Shown: positions 6,680 to 14,068, counted from the stretch's first letter. The stretch is 17,606 nt of DNA from Microcaldota archaeon (GCA_021800135.1 JAJYZH010000005.1:1-17606); one strand, 5' to 3'. The notes: generated by a model not told the origin, from the letters alone. Translations and numbers: made by a program.

Positions 6680-7717
6680 TTATTTATTCGCTTTATCCTT
6701 GCTCTTTATCTTCTTAAGGTCGTCCTTCTTTACCGCGAGCTTCACGAACCCGGTCCCTACAGGCACCTGCTTGCCGATGAGTATGTTTTCGGCCACGCCG
6801 CGCAGATTGTCCCTCTCGCTGAATATCGCAGCATTGACGAAATGCTTTACGGTTTCTTCGAATGCGGCCCTGGCGAATACGGATTCCTTGAGCCCTGCTA
6901 TCCCGTGCCTGCCTACTCCCTTGACCGCGCCGTAGAAGCACATGGCGTCGGCTATGAGTGAGAGGTGCCTGAAGTTCGTCGTGAACCCTTCTGCGGTTAT
7001 TGTAGAATAGAGTTCCCTCGCTATTGTGTTCCTCGCCGCCTCTACACCATACATATTCATTATCTCTACTATATTGTTGCTGTACGCCTTTTCCTTGTCA
7101 ACGCCCTCTATATCAAGTACGCCCTTTATGTTGCTGCCTACTGTAGTTATGAAGAACGCCCCATCCTCGGCCTGCTCCACTATCGCCTTGTCTATCCCTG
7201 GTATTCCCCCCACGGGCAGGCCCCTTATGTTGACAAATGAGATCCTTGTGGCCTTGAGATTCTCCTTCTTTTTAATCTTTATCTTGATCGTATCGCCCTC
7301 AAGCTCCGTATCAGCCCCGAATGCCTCTATCTTGCTCATTACGCTCCTTGCGTTTATCTCGTGCTGCGCCATTTTTTCCCTGTCGAGCTCAAGCTCCATC
7401 AACCCAGATTTCAGGTTCTCCGTGAACCCTTTTATCAGCCCCGAGACCTTCACTTCCTCTATCTTCTTCCTTACCTCCCTGACCTTTTCGTAATTTTTCT
7501 CTATGCCCTTGGCCATATTTATATGCATTATCGGGGACTTTGGATTCTTCCTCGCGTCTATTATCTCAAGGATCCTCGGCAGGCCCGTAGTCACGACCGC
7601 GGATGATATACCTGCGGAGTGGAACACCCTCAGGAGCATCTGTGTGGAGGGTTCGCCGATAGACTCGGCTGCGACTACACCGACAGCTTCCCCTGATTGT
7701 ATGCTGAACTCTTTCAT
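6680..7717 (-). CDS. rpoA2: RNA polymerase subunit A'' (N-terminal segment missing from this frame)
   Basis: This is the C-terminal part of the largest RNAP subunit: trigger loop, jaw and part of the clamp. It opens only ten residues before the trigger region: SGEAVGVVAAESIGEP, then TQMLLRVFHSAG with the catalytic-type His33, and GLPRILEIIDARKNP. The C-terminal motifs NNIVEIMNMYGVEAARNTI and GRHGIAG are normal. Typical archaeal A'' (for example Sulfolobus) is about 380-395 aa with about 50-60 residues before GEAVG; this one is 345 aa and lacks most of them. In-frame sequence upstream meets a TGA at 7739-7741 (seven codons earlier) with no start codon. The start ATG overlaps the stop of a 40-codon frame as ATGA. 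Canonical Q-S-I-G-E-P-G-T-Q-M-T-L-R-T-F-H differs here at Q to E, G to S, T to L and T to V. Confidence 0.95.
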   Translation of the reverse strand: MKEFSIQSGEAVGVVAAESIGEPSTQMLLRVFHSAGISSAVVTTGLPRILEIIDARKNPKSPIMHINMAKGIEKNYEKVREVRKKIEEVKVSGLIKGFTENLKSGLMELELDREKMAQHEINARSVMSKIEAFGADTELEGDTIKIKIKKKENLKATRISFVNIRGLPVGGIPGIDKAIVEQAEDGAFFITTVGSNIKGVLDIEGVDKEKAYSNNIVEIMNMYGVEAARNTIARELYSTITAEGFTTNFRHLSLIADAMCFYGAVKGVGRHGIAGLKESVFARAAFEETVKHFVNAAIFSERDNLRGVAENILIGKQVPVGTGFVKLAVKKDDLKKIKSKDKANK

Positions 7718-7836
7718 TCCCTCAACCTTTCCGCTGCTTCAGGTCTGGCGTGGCGCAACTTGTACCTCTCCCGTATGCCTTCGTGCAGACTGATTATGTT
7801 GCTGCTCCTTTCCTCTTCCTGCTTGCGCTTGTTCAT
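7714..7836 (-). CDS. 40-codon ORF between rpoA1 and rpoA2, probably the detached N-terminal segment of A''
   Basis: An ATG at 7836, 10 nt after the rpoA1 stop, opens a 40-residue frame that ends in TGA overlapping the rpoA2 ATG (ATGA). The product starts MNKRKQEEER and ends ERYKLRHARPEAAERLRE, a charged amphipathic helix. It fills the exact gap where the N-terminal helical region of A'' is normally encoded, and read together with A'' it gives a continuous helix running into KEFSIQSGEAVG. It is either a separate mini-subunit made by coupled translation, the zero-frame part of a -1 frameshift (no classical slippery heptamer is present; the local sequence is AGGGAAT), or the result of one missing or extra base. 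Too short for family assignment alone; position is the argument. Confidence 0.55.
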   Translation of the reverse strand: MNKRKQEEERSSNIISLHEGIRERYKLRHARPEAAERLRE

Positions 7837-7846
7837 TAATATCCCT

Positions 7847-10357
7847 TTAGGCTTTTTCTAGAAGCTCATCCATCGTGTCCTTGCCATCTCCGCCGTATAT
7901 GGTCTGGATGAGCGCTCCACTCGCGTCCCTGACCCTCAGGTTAGTATCTACATAGAAGTCCTGCATTGCGTTGAGCACACGCCTGTACATGTATCCGCTG
8001 GTAGGCACTACGAGCTGCTTTGACACGGCAGAGTCCCTCGAACCCATGCCGTGCATGTAGTATTCGGGCAATTTCATGCCCTCGATGAAGCTTGATGTAA
8101 CGAATCCATGAGCGGCCGGATCGTTGGACCCTTTCTTGAACAGGGGCAGGACCCTCCCGGAATATCCTCTTGAAGGCCTCTTTCCGCGCACATCCTGCTG
8201 TCCCAGGAAAAGGGTTGTCTGGACGAAGTTGAGTATGTTTCCCCTGGCGCCTATCTTTGCCATGAGGTTCACGTGGTTCTTGTCCGTAAGGGTCTTCTGC
8301 AGCATCTTGCTCGCTATGCTTCTCGTCTCCCTTAGTGCGACCCCGACAAGCACCTCAAGCGTCTCCCTCTTGGTGTTGCCAGGCAGCGCCTCTAGCTTGT
8401 TGCTCTTGTAATTTTTTATCATCTCCCTGACCTTGGCCTTGGCATCGCTTATTATCTTCTCCTTCTCCTTGTTCACCGATTCAGGATTGTGGTAATCGCC
8501 AAGGCTTATGGTGAATCCCAATAGGTATGCCACGGCCAGCGACATCTTTGATATCTTAAGCAGGAAATCCGTGGCGAAATCCGGGCCATAATCCTTGTAT
8601 ATCTTGACAAGGAGCATTGAATTCTTGAATGTCCCGATAAGGTCGCTGCTTATAATTCCCTTTACGAGATCCCCGCTCTTTATCACAACCAGGCCTTCCG
8701 GGGACTTCACTTCTAGATTGAAATCCTTTGGCAGCAGCATAGAGAATATTGACTTCCCAGAATACATACCGTTCTTCCCCGCATCCGGCATCTCGAATAT
8801 CTGCGATGCGGATAGTATTGAGGCTGTATCCTCCTTGTTGAAGTATATATCCTCCCCTGTCAGATAGTATAGCCCTACAAGCTCATCCTCTTCCATGGCC
8901 ATAAGCGGCGTTCCGTCCCTTGGCGAGAGTATCTGTTTGCTCGGTGCCATAAGGACCTTTGCCTCGGCCTGCGCCTCAAGCGACTGCGGCACATGCAGGT
9001 TCATGTCGTCTCCGTCGAAGTCTGCATTGTACGGGTTTGTAGCTGCTACATGTAGCCTGAGCACCCTGCCTGGCAGCACCTTTACCCTGTGCGCCATGAT
9101 TGATACCCTGTGCAGCGTGGGCTGCCTGTTGAAAAGAACGATGTCGTTGTCCTGCAGCTGCCTGTCCATTATGTATCCAGGGGCAAGTTCACCTAGGAGT
9201 TCCTGCCTGTTCACATCAGTTACCCTCTTCCTTATGCCTTCCTTGGTTATTACGTTAAGCACCATAGGGTATTCTGCCCTTGAAAGCAACGCCTTCATGC
9301 TGTCGATGTTCCACTGCGTCACGTATGCAGGTATGGTCAGCACTTCGGCTATCTTCCTGGGCACGCCGACCTGATCCACGTTTAGGCTGCCGTCAGCCAC
9401 TATTACTGTCCTGGCAGAGAAGTTGACCCTCTTTCCGCTGAGGTTATACCTCAACCTTCCCTCCTTCCCCTTCAGCCTCTGTGCCAGTGTCTTTAGCGGC
9501 CTGCTGGTCCTGTGCCTTGCAACCGGGACTCCCGGAGTTTCATTGTTGAAGTACGTTGTGACATGATACTGCAGAAGCTCCCACAGGTCGTCTATTATTA
9601 TCTGCGGTGTGCCCGCGTCTATGTCCTGCTCGAGCTTCTTGTTTATCCTCATTATCTCGACAAGCTTGTGCGTGAGGTCATCCTCGCTCCTCTCTCCAGT
9701 CTCCAATGTTATCGAAGGTCTTACATTCACTGGAGGCACGAGAAGGTTGGTCAGCACAAGCCATTCAGGCCTGAAGCTCTTCGGGTCCATTCCCAGCAGG
9801 CGGACGTCTTCGTCAGGTATCTTGGAGAGCCAGTCTGTGAGCTCGTCAGGCTTTATCCTGTCCTGGTCCAGATAGAACATTGTCGGCCTCTCGAATTTGA
9901 GCTTGCGCTGCTTTGCCCCGCAGTGCGGGCACTTGTTTGCGGTCTTTATCTTCTTCTGGGTCTGCCCTCTGGAATTCTGCTCCCCTTCCTCGAATTCAGC
10001 CGCTATCTCGCTCCTCATCTTCTCCATCTGCTCGTCGCTTACGAGAAGCCTATGGCATTTATCGCACGTCGACTGCAAGATTAGGTATACCGCCTTTGCG
10101 AACTCTGGATGCACAACAGGCCTTATCAATTCTATGTGGCCGAAATGGCCTGGGCATGTCTTCGCACTGCCTCCGCATGTTTTGCATCTGAATCCAGGAT
10201 CGACTACTCCTAGACGTTGGTCTATCACGCCCCCGTCTATAGGGTAACCGTCCTCGTTGTAAGTGTCAGGGATTATCAGCTTCGCTACGCTGATTCTCTT
10301 TATCTCGGCCGGGCTTACGACCATGAACTTTATCCCATCGATTGATTCTGCCTGCAT
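7847..10357 (-). CDS. rpoA1: RNA polymerase subunit A'
   Basis: This is the N-terminal two thirds of the largest RNAP subunit, bearing the clamp, active site and bridge helix. Numbering is from the GTG at 10366, three codons before the ATG. Zinc ligands are CKTCGGSAKTCPGHFGH (61-77) and C101/C104 with C146/C149. The catalytic loop is NADFDGDDM (447-455), with Asp449, Asp451 and Asp453 holding Mg. RQPTLHR at 414-420 and NFSART at 315-320 are canonical. The bridge helix (about 772-796) is not: HGMGSRD, then SAVSKQLVVPTSGYMYRR replaces the near-universal G-L-(I/V)-D-T-A-V-(K/R)-T-A-E-T-G-Y-(M/I)-Q-R-R. I prefer the ATG at 10357, one nt after the rpoB1 TAG, with GTGA upstream; the GTG at 10366 would overlap rpoB1 by 8 nt. 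Length (836-839 aa) is slightly shorter than the usual 870-900. Confidence 0.96.
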   Translation of the reverse strand: MQAESIDGIKFMVVSPAEIKRISVAKLIIPDTYNEDGYPIDGGVIDQRLGVVDPGFRCKTCGGSAKTCPGHFGHIELIRPVVHPEFAKAVYLILQSTCDKCHRLLVSDEQMEKMRSEIAAEFEEGEQNSRGQTQKKIKTANKCPHCGAKQRKLKFERPTMFYLDQDRIKPDELTDWLSKIPDEDVRLLGMDPKSFRPEWLVLTNLLVPPVNVRPSITLETGERSEDDLTHKLVEIMRINKKLEQDIDAGTPQIIIDDLWELLQYHVTTYFNNETPGVPVARHRTSRPLKTLAQRLKGKEGRLRYNLSGKRVNFSARTVIVADGSLNVDQVGVPRKIAEVLTIPAYVTQWNIDSMKALLSRAEYPMVLNVITKEGIRKRVTDVNRQELLGELAPGYIMDRQLQDNDIVLFNRQPTLHRVSIMAHRVKVLPGRVLRLHVAATNPYNADFDGDDMNLHVPQSLEAQAEAKVLMAPSKQILSPRDGTPLMAMEEDELVGLYYLTGEDIYFNKEDTASILSASQIFEMPDAGKNGMYSGKSIFSMLLPKDFNLEVKSPEGLVVIKSGDLVKGIISSDLIGTFKNSMLLVKIYKDYGPDFATDFLLKISKMSLAVAYLLGFTISLGDYHNPESVNKEKEKIISDAKAKVREMIKNYKSNKLEALPGNTKRETLEVLVGVALRETRSIASKMLQKTLTDKNHVNLMAKIGARGNILNFVQTTLFLGQQDVRGKRPSRGYSGRVLPLFKKGSNDPAAHGFVTSSFIEGMKLPEYYMHGMGSRDSAVSKQLVVPTSGYMYRRVLNAMQDFYVDTNLRVRDASGALIQTIYGGDGKDTMDELLEKA

Positions 10358-10358
10358 C

Positions 10359-12203
10359 CTATTCACTCTTGAGTTTCATGTTTGTCTTTATGTGCAAGGA
10401 CTTTATCTCGTAAAGCAGCAGTTTGAATGCGTTGCTTATCTCTACCCTCTCTAGGTTGTTGCTCCCGCAGCTCGGGCAGACCGGGACATTCTTTATGTAG
10501 TTGAAGTACCCGATGTCACCGCAGTTCTTGCATATCCAGATCGTTGTCTTGTCGCTCTGGTCCAGCATCCTCTCCTTTATCAGCAGGCTGGCGCCGTTGC
10601 CCACGAGTGCGTCGCGTTCCATCTCCCCGAACCTCATCCCTCCGCCCCTTGCCTTTCCTTCAGTCGGCTGGCGCGTAAGTATCTGCACTGGTCCCCTGCT
10701 CCTTACCTGCAGGTGTGTTATCGCCATGTGGTGTAGCCTGTTGTAATAGACTACCCCTGTGAAAATCTTCGCCTTGAACTTCTTGCCCGTCCTACCATCA
10801 TAAAGCTCCTCGTCCCCGAACCTGTCAAACCCATGGTTCTCGAGTATGTCGCCGAACTTCCTCATCTCGTCGAAGCCGTTAGCCGAGAATGCGGTACCGT
10901 CGAACGACTTGCCGGCGAGCGAGCCCGCCTTTACCCCAAGCATCTCGAGCATGTGGCCCACGGTCATTCTGCTCGGCAGGCTGTGCGGATTCAGTAGCAG
11001 GTCAGGCACTATGCCCTCCTTTGTGAACGGCATGTCCTCCTGGTTCACTATAAGCGCGACAACGCCCTTCTGGCCGTGCCTGCTTGCGAACTTGTCCCCG
11101 AGCTCCGGGATTGCGATGTGCCTTACCCTTACCTTTACTATCCTTGTTGCGCCAGATGTCTCGCTTATAAGCACATTGTCCACCAGGCCGTCCTCCCCCA
11201 TTCTGAGAGTAACTGAATTGTCCCTGTTCTTCTCTTCACTTATTCCGAAAGTTGTCTGCTCTTCAAGGAATCTTGGAGGCGATGTCTTGCCTATCAGCAC
11301 GTCGCCCTCCTCTACAAGTGTCTCTTTTTCTATTATGCCGTCGTCGCCGAGCTTCGAATACGCGTGCTCGCCGAGGTATCCCTCTGTAGAAGGCGGTGGT
11401 ATCTTTATCTTGTCCTTCTGTCCTCCCGGGTATCTCCTCTCCTCATCCGAATAGGTCCTGTAGAATATGCTCCTTCCAAGCCCCCTGTCAACCGCGGCCT
11501 TGTTGAGTATTACCGCGTCCTTCATGTTGTATCCGTAGTAGGTGGACAGCGCCACTACGAAGTTCTGCCCGGTAGGGTGCCTTTCGAGCTCCAGGGTTCT
11601 GAATGGAACGCTGGTCACCATTGGCAACTGCGGGTAATAGAGCAGGAACGCCCTGGCGTCGTACCTGTTGTTGAAATTGAAAGCATAAAGGCCCTGGCTC
11701 TGCTTCATGAAGTTAGCGCTGATGGAGTGGCGGCCCATTTGGTTGTGCTCCGGGTACACGTTCACGCCCATTGTTATCCCCAGTATTGAAGCCGGATCTA
11801 CCATCAGGTGCGTAGTCTCGTTTGTTATATACCTCTCTTCTGTGGCAACTAGTGTGTTCTCCTCCTCTTCCGCATCTAGGTACTCTATAACGCCGCGCCT
11901 GAGCAGGTAATTGAAGTCTATCTCCTTGCTTGAGAGCTTTGCGCTGAGATCTGGAGTGAGCTTGCTGGCCCCGTTCTCGACGATTATGTAAGGTACCCTC
12001 ACCCTTCCCTTGTCGGTGTTTATGTGGACCTCGTTGAGCTTCTTGAGGTATGAAACGTTCACCTCTCCGGATATCACGCCCTGCCTCCTATTCCTTCTGA
12101 CCTCGTCTGCAAACGCTGCCCCGTCGTTGACCCTCGCTGTCTCCTTCCCGTTGAGACAGATACGGCAATTGCGTTCCTGCTTTGCTCCTCTTTCGTCTGC
12201 CAA
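10359..12203 (-). CDS. rpoB1: RNA polymerase subunit B' (C-terminal half of B)
   Basis: The 614-aa protein is the C-terminal half of the second-largest RNAP subunit: wall, hybrid-binding, anchor and clamp parts. Motifs are RRGVIEYLDAEEEEN (102-116), GYNMKDAVILNKA (224-236), IPELGDKFASRHGQKGVV (365-382), RQPTEGKARGGGMRFGEMER (511-530), and a C-terminal zinc site C558/C561 with C576/C579. The GYNMKDAV element is notable: archaea, eukaryotes and bacteria have an acidic pair here (Rpb2 Glu836-Asp837), and the Glu is Lys228 while Asp229 is kept. The start is a TTG at 12203; the next Met is past residue 130, and the N-terminal LNG...VRRNRRQGVISGEVNV matches the expected beginning of B'. It lies 10 nt after rpoB2. 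Confidence 0.96.
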   Translation of the reverse strand: MADERGAKQERNCRICLNGKETARVNDGAAFADEVRRNRRQGVISGEVNVSYLKKLNEVHINTDKGRVRVPYIIVENGASKLTPDLSAKLSSKEIDFNYLLRRGVIEYLDAEEEENTLVATEERYITNETTHLMVDPASILGITMGVNVYPEHNQMGRHSISANFMKQSQGLYAFNFNNRYDARAFLLYYPQLPMVTSVPFRTLELERHPTGQNFVVALSTYYGYNMKDAVILNKAAVDRGLGRSIFYRTYSDEERRYPGGQKDKIKIPPPSTEGYLGEHAYSKLGDDGIIEKETLVEEGDVLIGKTSPPRFLEEQTTFGISEEKNRDNSVTLRMGEDGLVDNVLISETSGATRIVKVRVRHIAIPELGDKFASRHGQKGVVALIVNQEDMPFTKEGIVPDLLLNPHSLPSRMTVGHMLEMLGVKAGSLAGKSFDGTAFSANGFDEMRKFGDILENHGFDRFGDEELYDGRTGKKFKAKIFTGVVYYNRLHHMAITHLQVRSRGPVQILTRQPTEGKARGGGMRFGEMERDALVGNGASLLIKERMLDQSDKTTIWICKNCGDIGYFNYIKNVPVCPSCGSNNLERVEISNAFKLLLYEIKSLHIKTNMKLKSE

Positions 12204-12213
12204 TCAAAACACT

Positions 12214-13674
12214 TTATAGAAGTTTCAGGTCCTTGAGCTTGTTTTTGAGCGGCTCCTCCTCTGCCCCGAATGAGACCCTTGCCGTCATCGAGAGGTACCT
12301 TGTCAGGCCGACCTCTCCGCCTTCTGGAGTCTCGCTCGGGCATATCTTACCGATATGCGTACCGTGTATGTCCCTTGCCTTGAAGTGCGCGTGCTTCTTA
12401 GCAAGAGGGGATTTTATCCTGCGCAGATGCGCAAGCGTGCTGATCATGTTCTCCCTGTCAAGGACCTGCGATACCCCGGTGTAACCGCCAGGCCATGCTC
12501 CTGTACCCATTGAATATAAAAGTTTCTCCGTCAGTGCGTCCGGGTTTATGCTAGTTCTCACTGATAGTTTCCTTCCCCTTGCCGCTATTCTCTCTACGTG
12601 GTACTTCACATCCTTTATGAAAGACTTGAATGACTCGTTGAAAAGGTCTTCAAGCAGGTCCCCGGCGAACCTCACTCTCTTGTTGGCGTAGTGGTCCTTG
12701 TCGTCTTGCCTCGCGTACCCATATGCCACGAACGAATCCCTTTCGGCCATCCTTAGCAGATAGTATCCCTTTGCCTTCCTGTCCTCCGCGGTTGTCCCTA
12801 TGTGAGGCAGTATGTAAGTGTCGAGCTGCATATCGGCCCTCTTTTCTTGATACGCCTTTGACTGGTTCGGCGCAGACAGCCTGCCGAGCTCTTCCAGGGC
12901 TGCGGTCGGACCCATGTCCTTGGCCTTGCTCATCTCTATGTTTACCATCATGTCGTTGCGCACATCGTAGTTGTCCGTGCTTTCCAGTATCTCGTTTATG
13001 CTGAGACCGAGCGCTCTCAGAACCATTATGAAATCTATGCCTTTTGTGACCGTGGGAAAATACACAGTGAATACGCCGTATTCATCCCTCTCTACGCTGC
13101 ATCTGCTCTTGAAGTTGAGGGTAGTGGAAAATATCTTTGAGACGACGTTCTTGCCATCCCTTGAGCTTATAACCCTGTTCGGGGCGAGGTCCTCTATGCC
13201 CACTATCACTCTCTCGGTCCCCCTTATTATGAAGTAGCCCCCGGGATCGTCGGGATCTTCGCCGTTGCGTATTAGCTGCTCCCTGCTCATGTTCTTAAGG
13301 TAGCAGAGGTCGCTCTTTACCATTACAGGCAGCTCGCCTATGAATATCTCGCCTGCGCTGTCCACCTTCTCTATATCGCTTATCATAGGGGTGTAGGTTA
13401 TGTACATTGCTGCTGAATAGGTGAGGTTCCTCGACAGTGCTTCTATCGGGGTTATGCTCCTTATCGAACTGTCAGCTTCTATGACCTTGGGCTGCTCTAG
13501 CCTTATGTTGCTGAGTTTTATCGCGAAATTTGTGACATCCGGCTCTACCATCCCGTTGCTCTCAACGATCTTTGGTATGCTGAGGCTCACGAACCTGTTG
13601 TAACTCTCCAACTGGTGCTGGACTACGGAATTAGTGCTCAAATACGACGCAAGCAGCTCGTGGTTATCGCTCAT
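12214..13674 (-). CDS. rpoB2: RNA polymerase subunit B'' (N-terminal half of B)
   Basis: The 486-aa protein is the N-terminal half of the second-largest subunit: protrusion, lobe and fork. It begins QLESYNRFVSLSIPKIVE (21-38), a typical B start, followed by PGGYFIIRGTERVIVGIEDL (144-163) and a KDHYANKRVRFAGDLL element. Near the end is the fork region with VLDRENMISTLAHLRRI and ARDIHGTHIGKICPSETPEG (433-452). The split comes a little after this motif, as in methanogens, halophiles and Archaeoglobus. The canonical P-N-I-G-L after ETPEG is GEVGL here. The ATG at 13674 is preceded by GTGAT at 5-nt spacing, a good Shine-Dalgarno. The gap to rpoH is 21 nt and to rpoB1 10 nt, so the genes are co-transcribed. 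Confidence 0.96.
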   Translation of the reverse strand: MSDNHELLASYLSTNSVVQHQLESYNRFVSLSIPKIVESNGMVEPDVTNFAIKLSNIRLEQPKVIEADSSIRSITPIEALSRNLTYSAAMYITYTPMISDIEKVDSAGEIFIGELPVMVKSDLCYLKNMSREQLIRNGEDPDDPGGYFIIRGTERVIVGIEDLAPNRVISSRDGKNVVSKIFSTTLNFKSRCSVERDEYGVFTVYFPTVTKGIDFIMVLRALGLSINEILESTDNYDVRNDMMVNIEMSKAKDMGPTAALEELGRLSAPNQSKAYQEKRADMQLDTYILPHIGTTAEDRKAKGYYLLRMAERDSFVAYGYARQDDKDHYANKRVRFAGDLLEDLFNESFKSFIKDVKYHVERIAARGRKLSVRTSINPDALTEKLLYSMGTGAWPGGYTGVSQVLDRENMISTLAHLRRIKSPLAKKHAHFKARDIHGTHIGKICPSETPEGGEVGLTRYLSMTARVSFGAEEEPLKNKLKDLKLL

Positions 13675-13695
13675 TTTATCACAATGAATGAGAGA

Positions 13696-13923
13696 CTATG
13701 CGCTATCTACTACTACGCGGTAGTAGAGGTACTTTCCTGTAGGGTCGTCCCTGTGTATTGCGACAAGCTGTCCGGGCTCTGGATTCAGTTTGGCGATCTG
13801 CGGATCTGTCTTCAGGATCTTCGGAAACTTGTTCAGAGGTGTCTGCAGCTTCTTAATCACCTCCTTGGTTTCTTTCTCGTCAAGTAATTCGTGCTTGGCT
13901 ACAAGATCGAAATCATAATCCAA
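13696..13923 (-). CDS. rpoH: RNA polymerase subunit H (Rpb5 C-terminal domain homologue)
   Basis: The 75-aa protein is the archaeal H subunit, which binds the jaw of RNAP near incoming DNA. It has the family pattern: LVAKHELLDEKETKEVIKKL at 8-27, then TPLNKFPKILKTDPQIAKL and the closing PGQLVAIHRDDPTGKYLYYR. Length is typical (75-85 aa). It is first in the RNAP operon, the standard archaeal order H-B-A'-A''. The start is a TTG at 13923: there is no in-frame ATG near, and GGTGAG (13932-13927 on the minus strand) is a correctly spaced Shine-Dalgarno. The mRNA leader carries a hairpin at 13963-13978. Confidence 0.94.
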   Translation of the reverse strand: MDYDFDLVAKHELLDEKETKEVIKKLQTPLNKFPKILKTDPQIAKLNPEPGQLVAIHRDDPTGKYLYYRVVVDSA

Positions 13924-13926
13924 CAG

Positions 13927-13932
13927 CTCACC
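13927..13932 (-). promoter_or_regulatory. rpoH: Shine-Dalgarno deciding the TTG start of rpoH
   Basis: GGTGAG lies 3-4 nt before TTG at 13923 and matches the complement of the archaeal 16S 3' end (GGTGATC). It supports a non-ATG start and argues against a leaderless mRNA for this operon. Confidence 0.6.
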
Positions 13933-13962
13933 AGAGAGCGTATCAATAAAAGAGTCGCATGC

Positions 13963-13978
13963 CTAACTTTGCAGTTAG
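13963..13978 (-). other. Perfect 6-bp hairpin in the RNAP operon leader
   Basis: CTAACT-TTGC-AGTTAG is a perfect inverted repeat with a 4-nt loop, 40-55 nt upstream of the rpoH start. It would be at the very 5' end of the mRNA if the TATA at 14006-14018 is used. It could be a stability element or a protein-binding site on RNA or DNA. Confidence 0.4.
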
Positions 13979-14005
13979 TCTCAAATCTCTATTATTTGTA
14001 AAAGG

Positions 14006-14018
14006 AAATAAATAAATA
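14006..14018 (-). promoter_or_regulatory. Probable promoter (TATA region) of the RNAP operon
   Basis: On the minus strand the region reads GTATTTATTTATTTCC, the most TATA-like stretch in the 145-nt gap upstream of rpoH. It predicts a start near 13985 and a leader of about 60 nt holding the hairpin and the GGTGAG Shine-Dalgarno. A second candidate, CTTTTATTG at 13944-13952, would start the mRNA at the TTG itself and exclude the Shine-Dalgarno, so it is less likely. The T-rich strand may also terminate the upstream gene. Confidence 0.4.
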
Positions 14019-14068
14019 CCTTAGCAAATCGGCTGTTTATCTAGATATTACAGTACGCGCGCGTGGAT

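Noticed and set aside
6126..6935. A 269-codon plus-strand ORF opposite LSm, rpoA2 and the secreted protein gene
   Set aside because: It overlaps three convincing minus-strand genes, has no family features, and its composition mirrors the antisense of those genes.
7978..8055. In another frame, the A' bridge-helix region reads EGLCRVKAARSAYQR, faintly like the canonical helix, which suggested two compensating frameshifts
   Set aside because: The zero frame keeps the exact canonical length and the flanking conserved residues (R in GSRD, GYMYRR), and the other frame needs an extra residue and has no canonical D-T-A. Chance similarity is more likely, though reads should be checked.
8124..13603. 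Many plus-strand ORFs of 60-200 codons opposite rpoA1, rpoB1 and rpoB2 (for example 9512-10084 and 10846-11454)
   Set aside because: All are antisense shadows of highly conserved RNAP genes; low-complexity Ser/Leu/Arg-rich translations without motifs.
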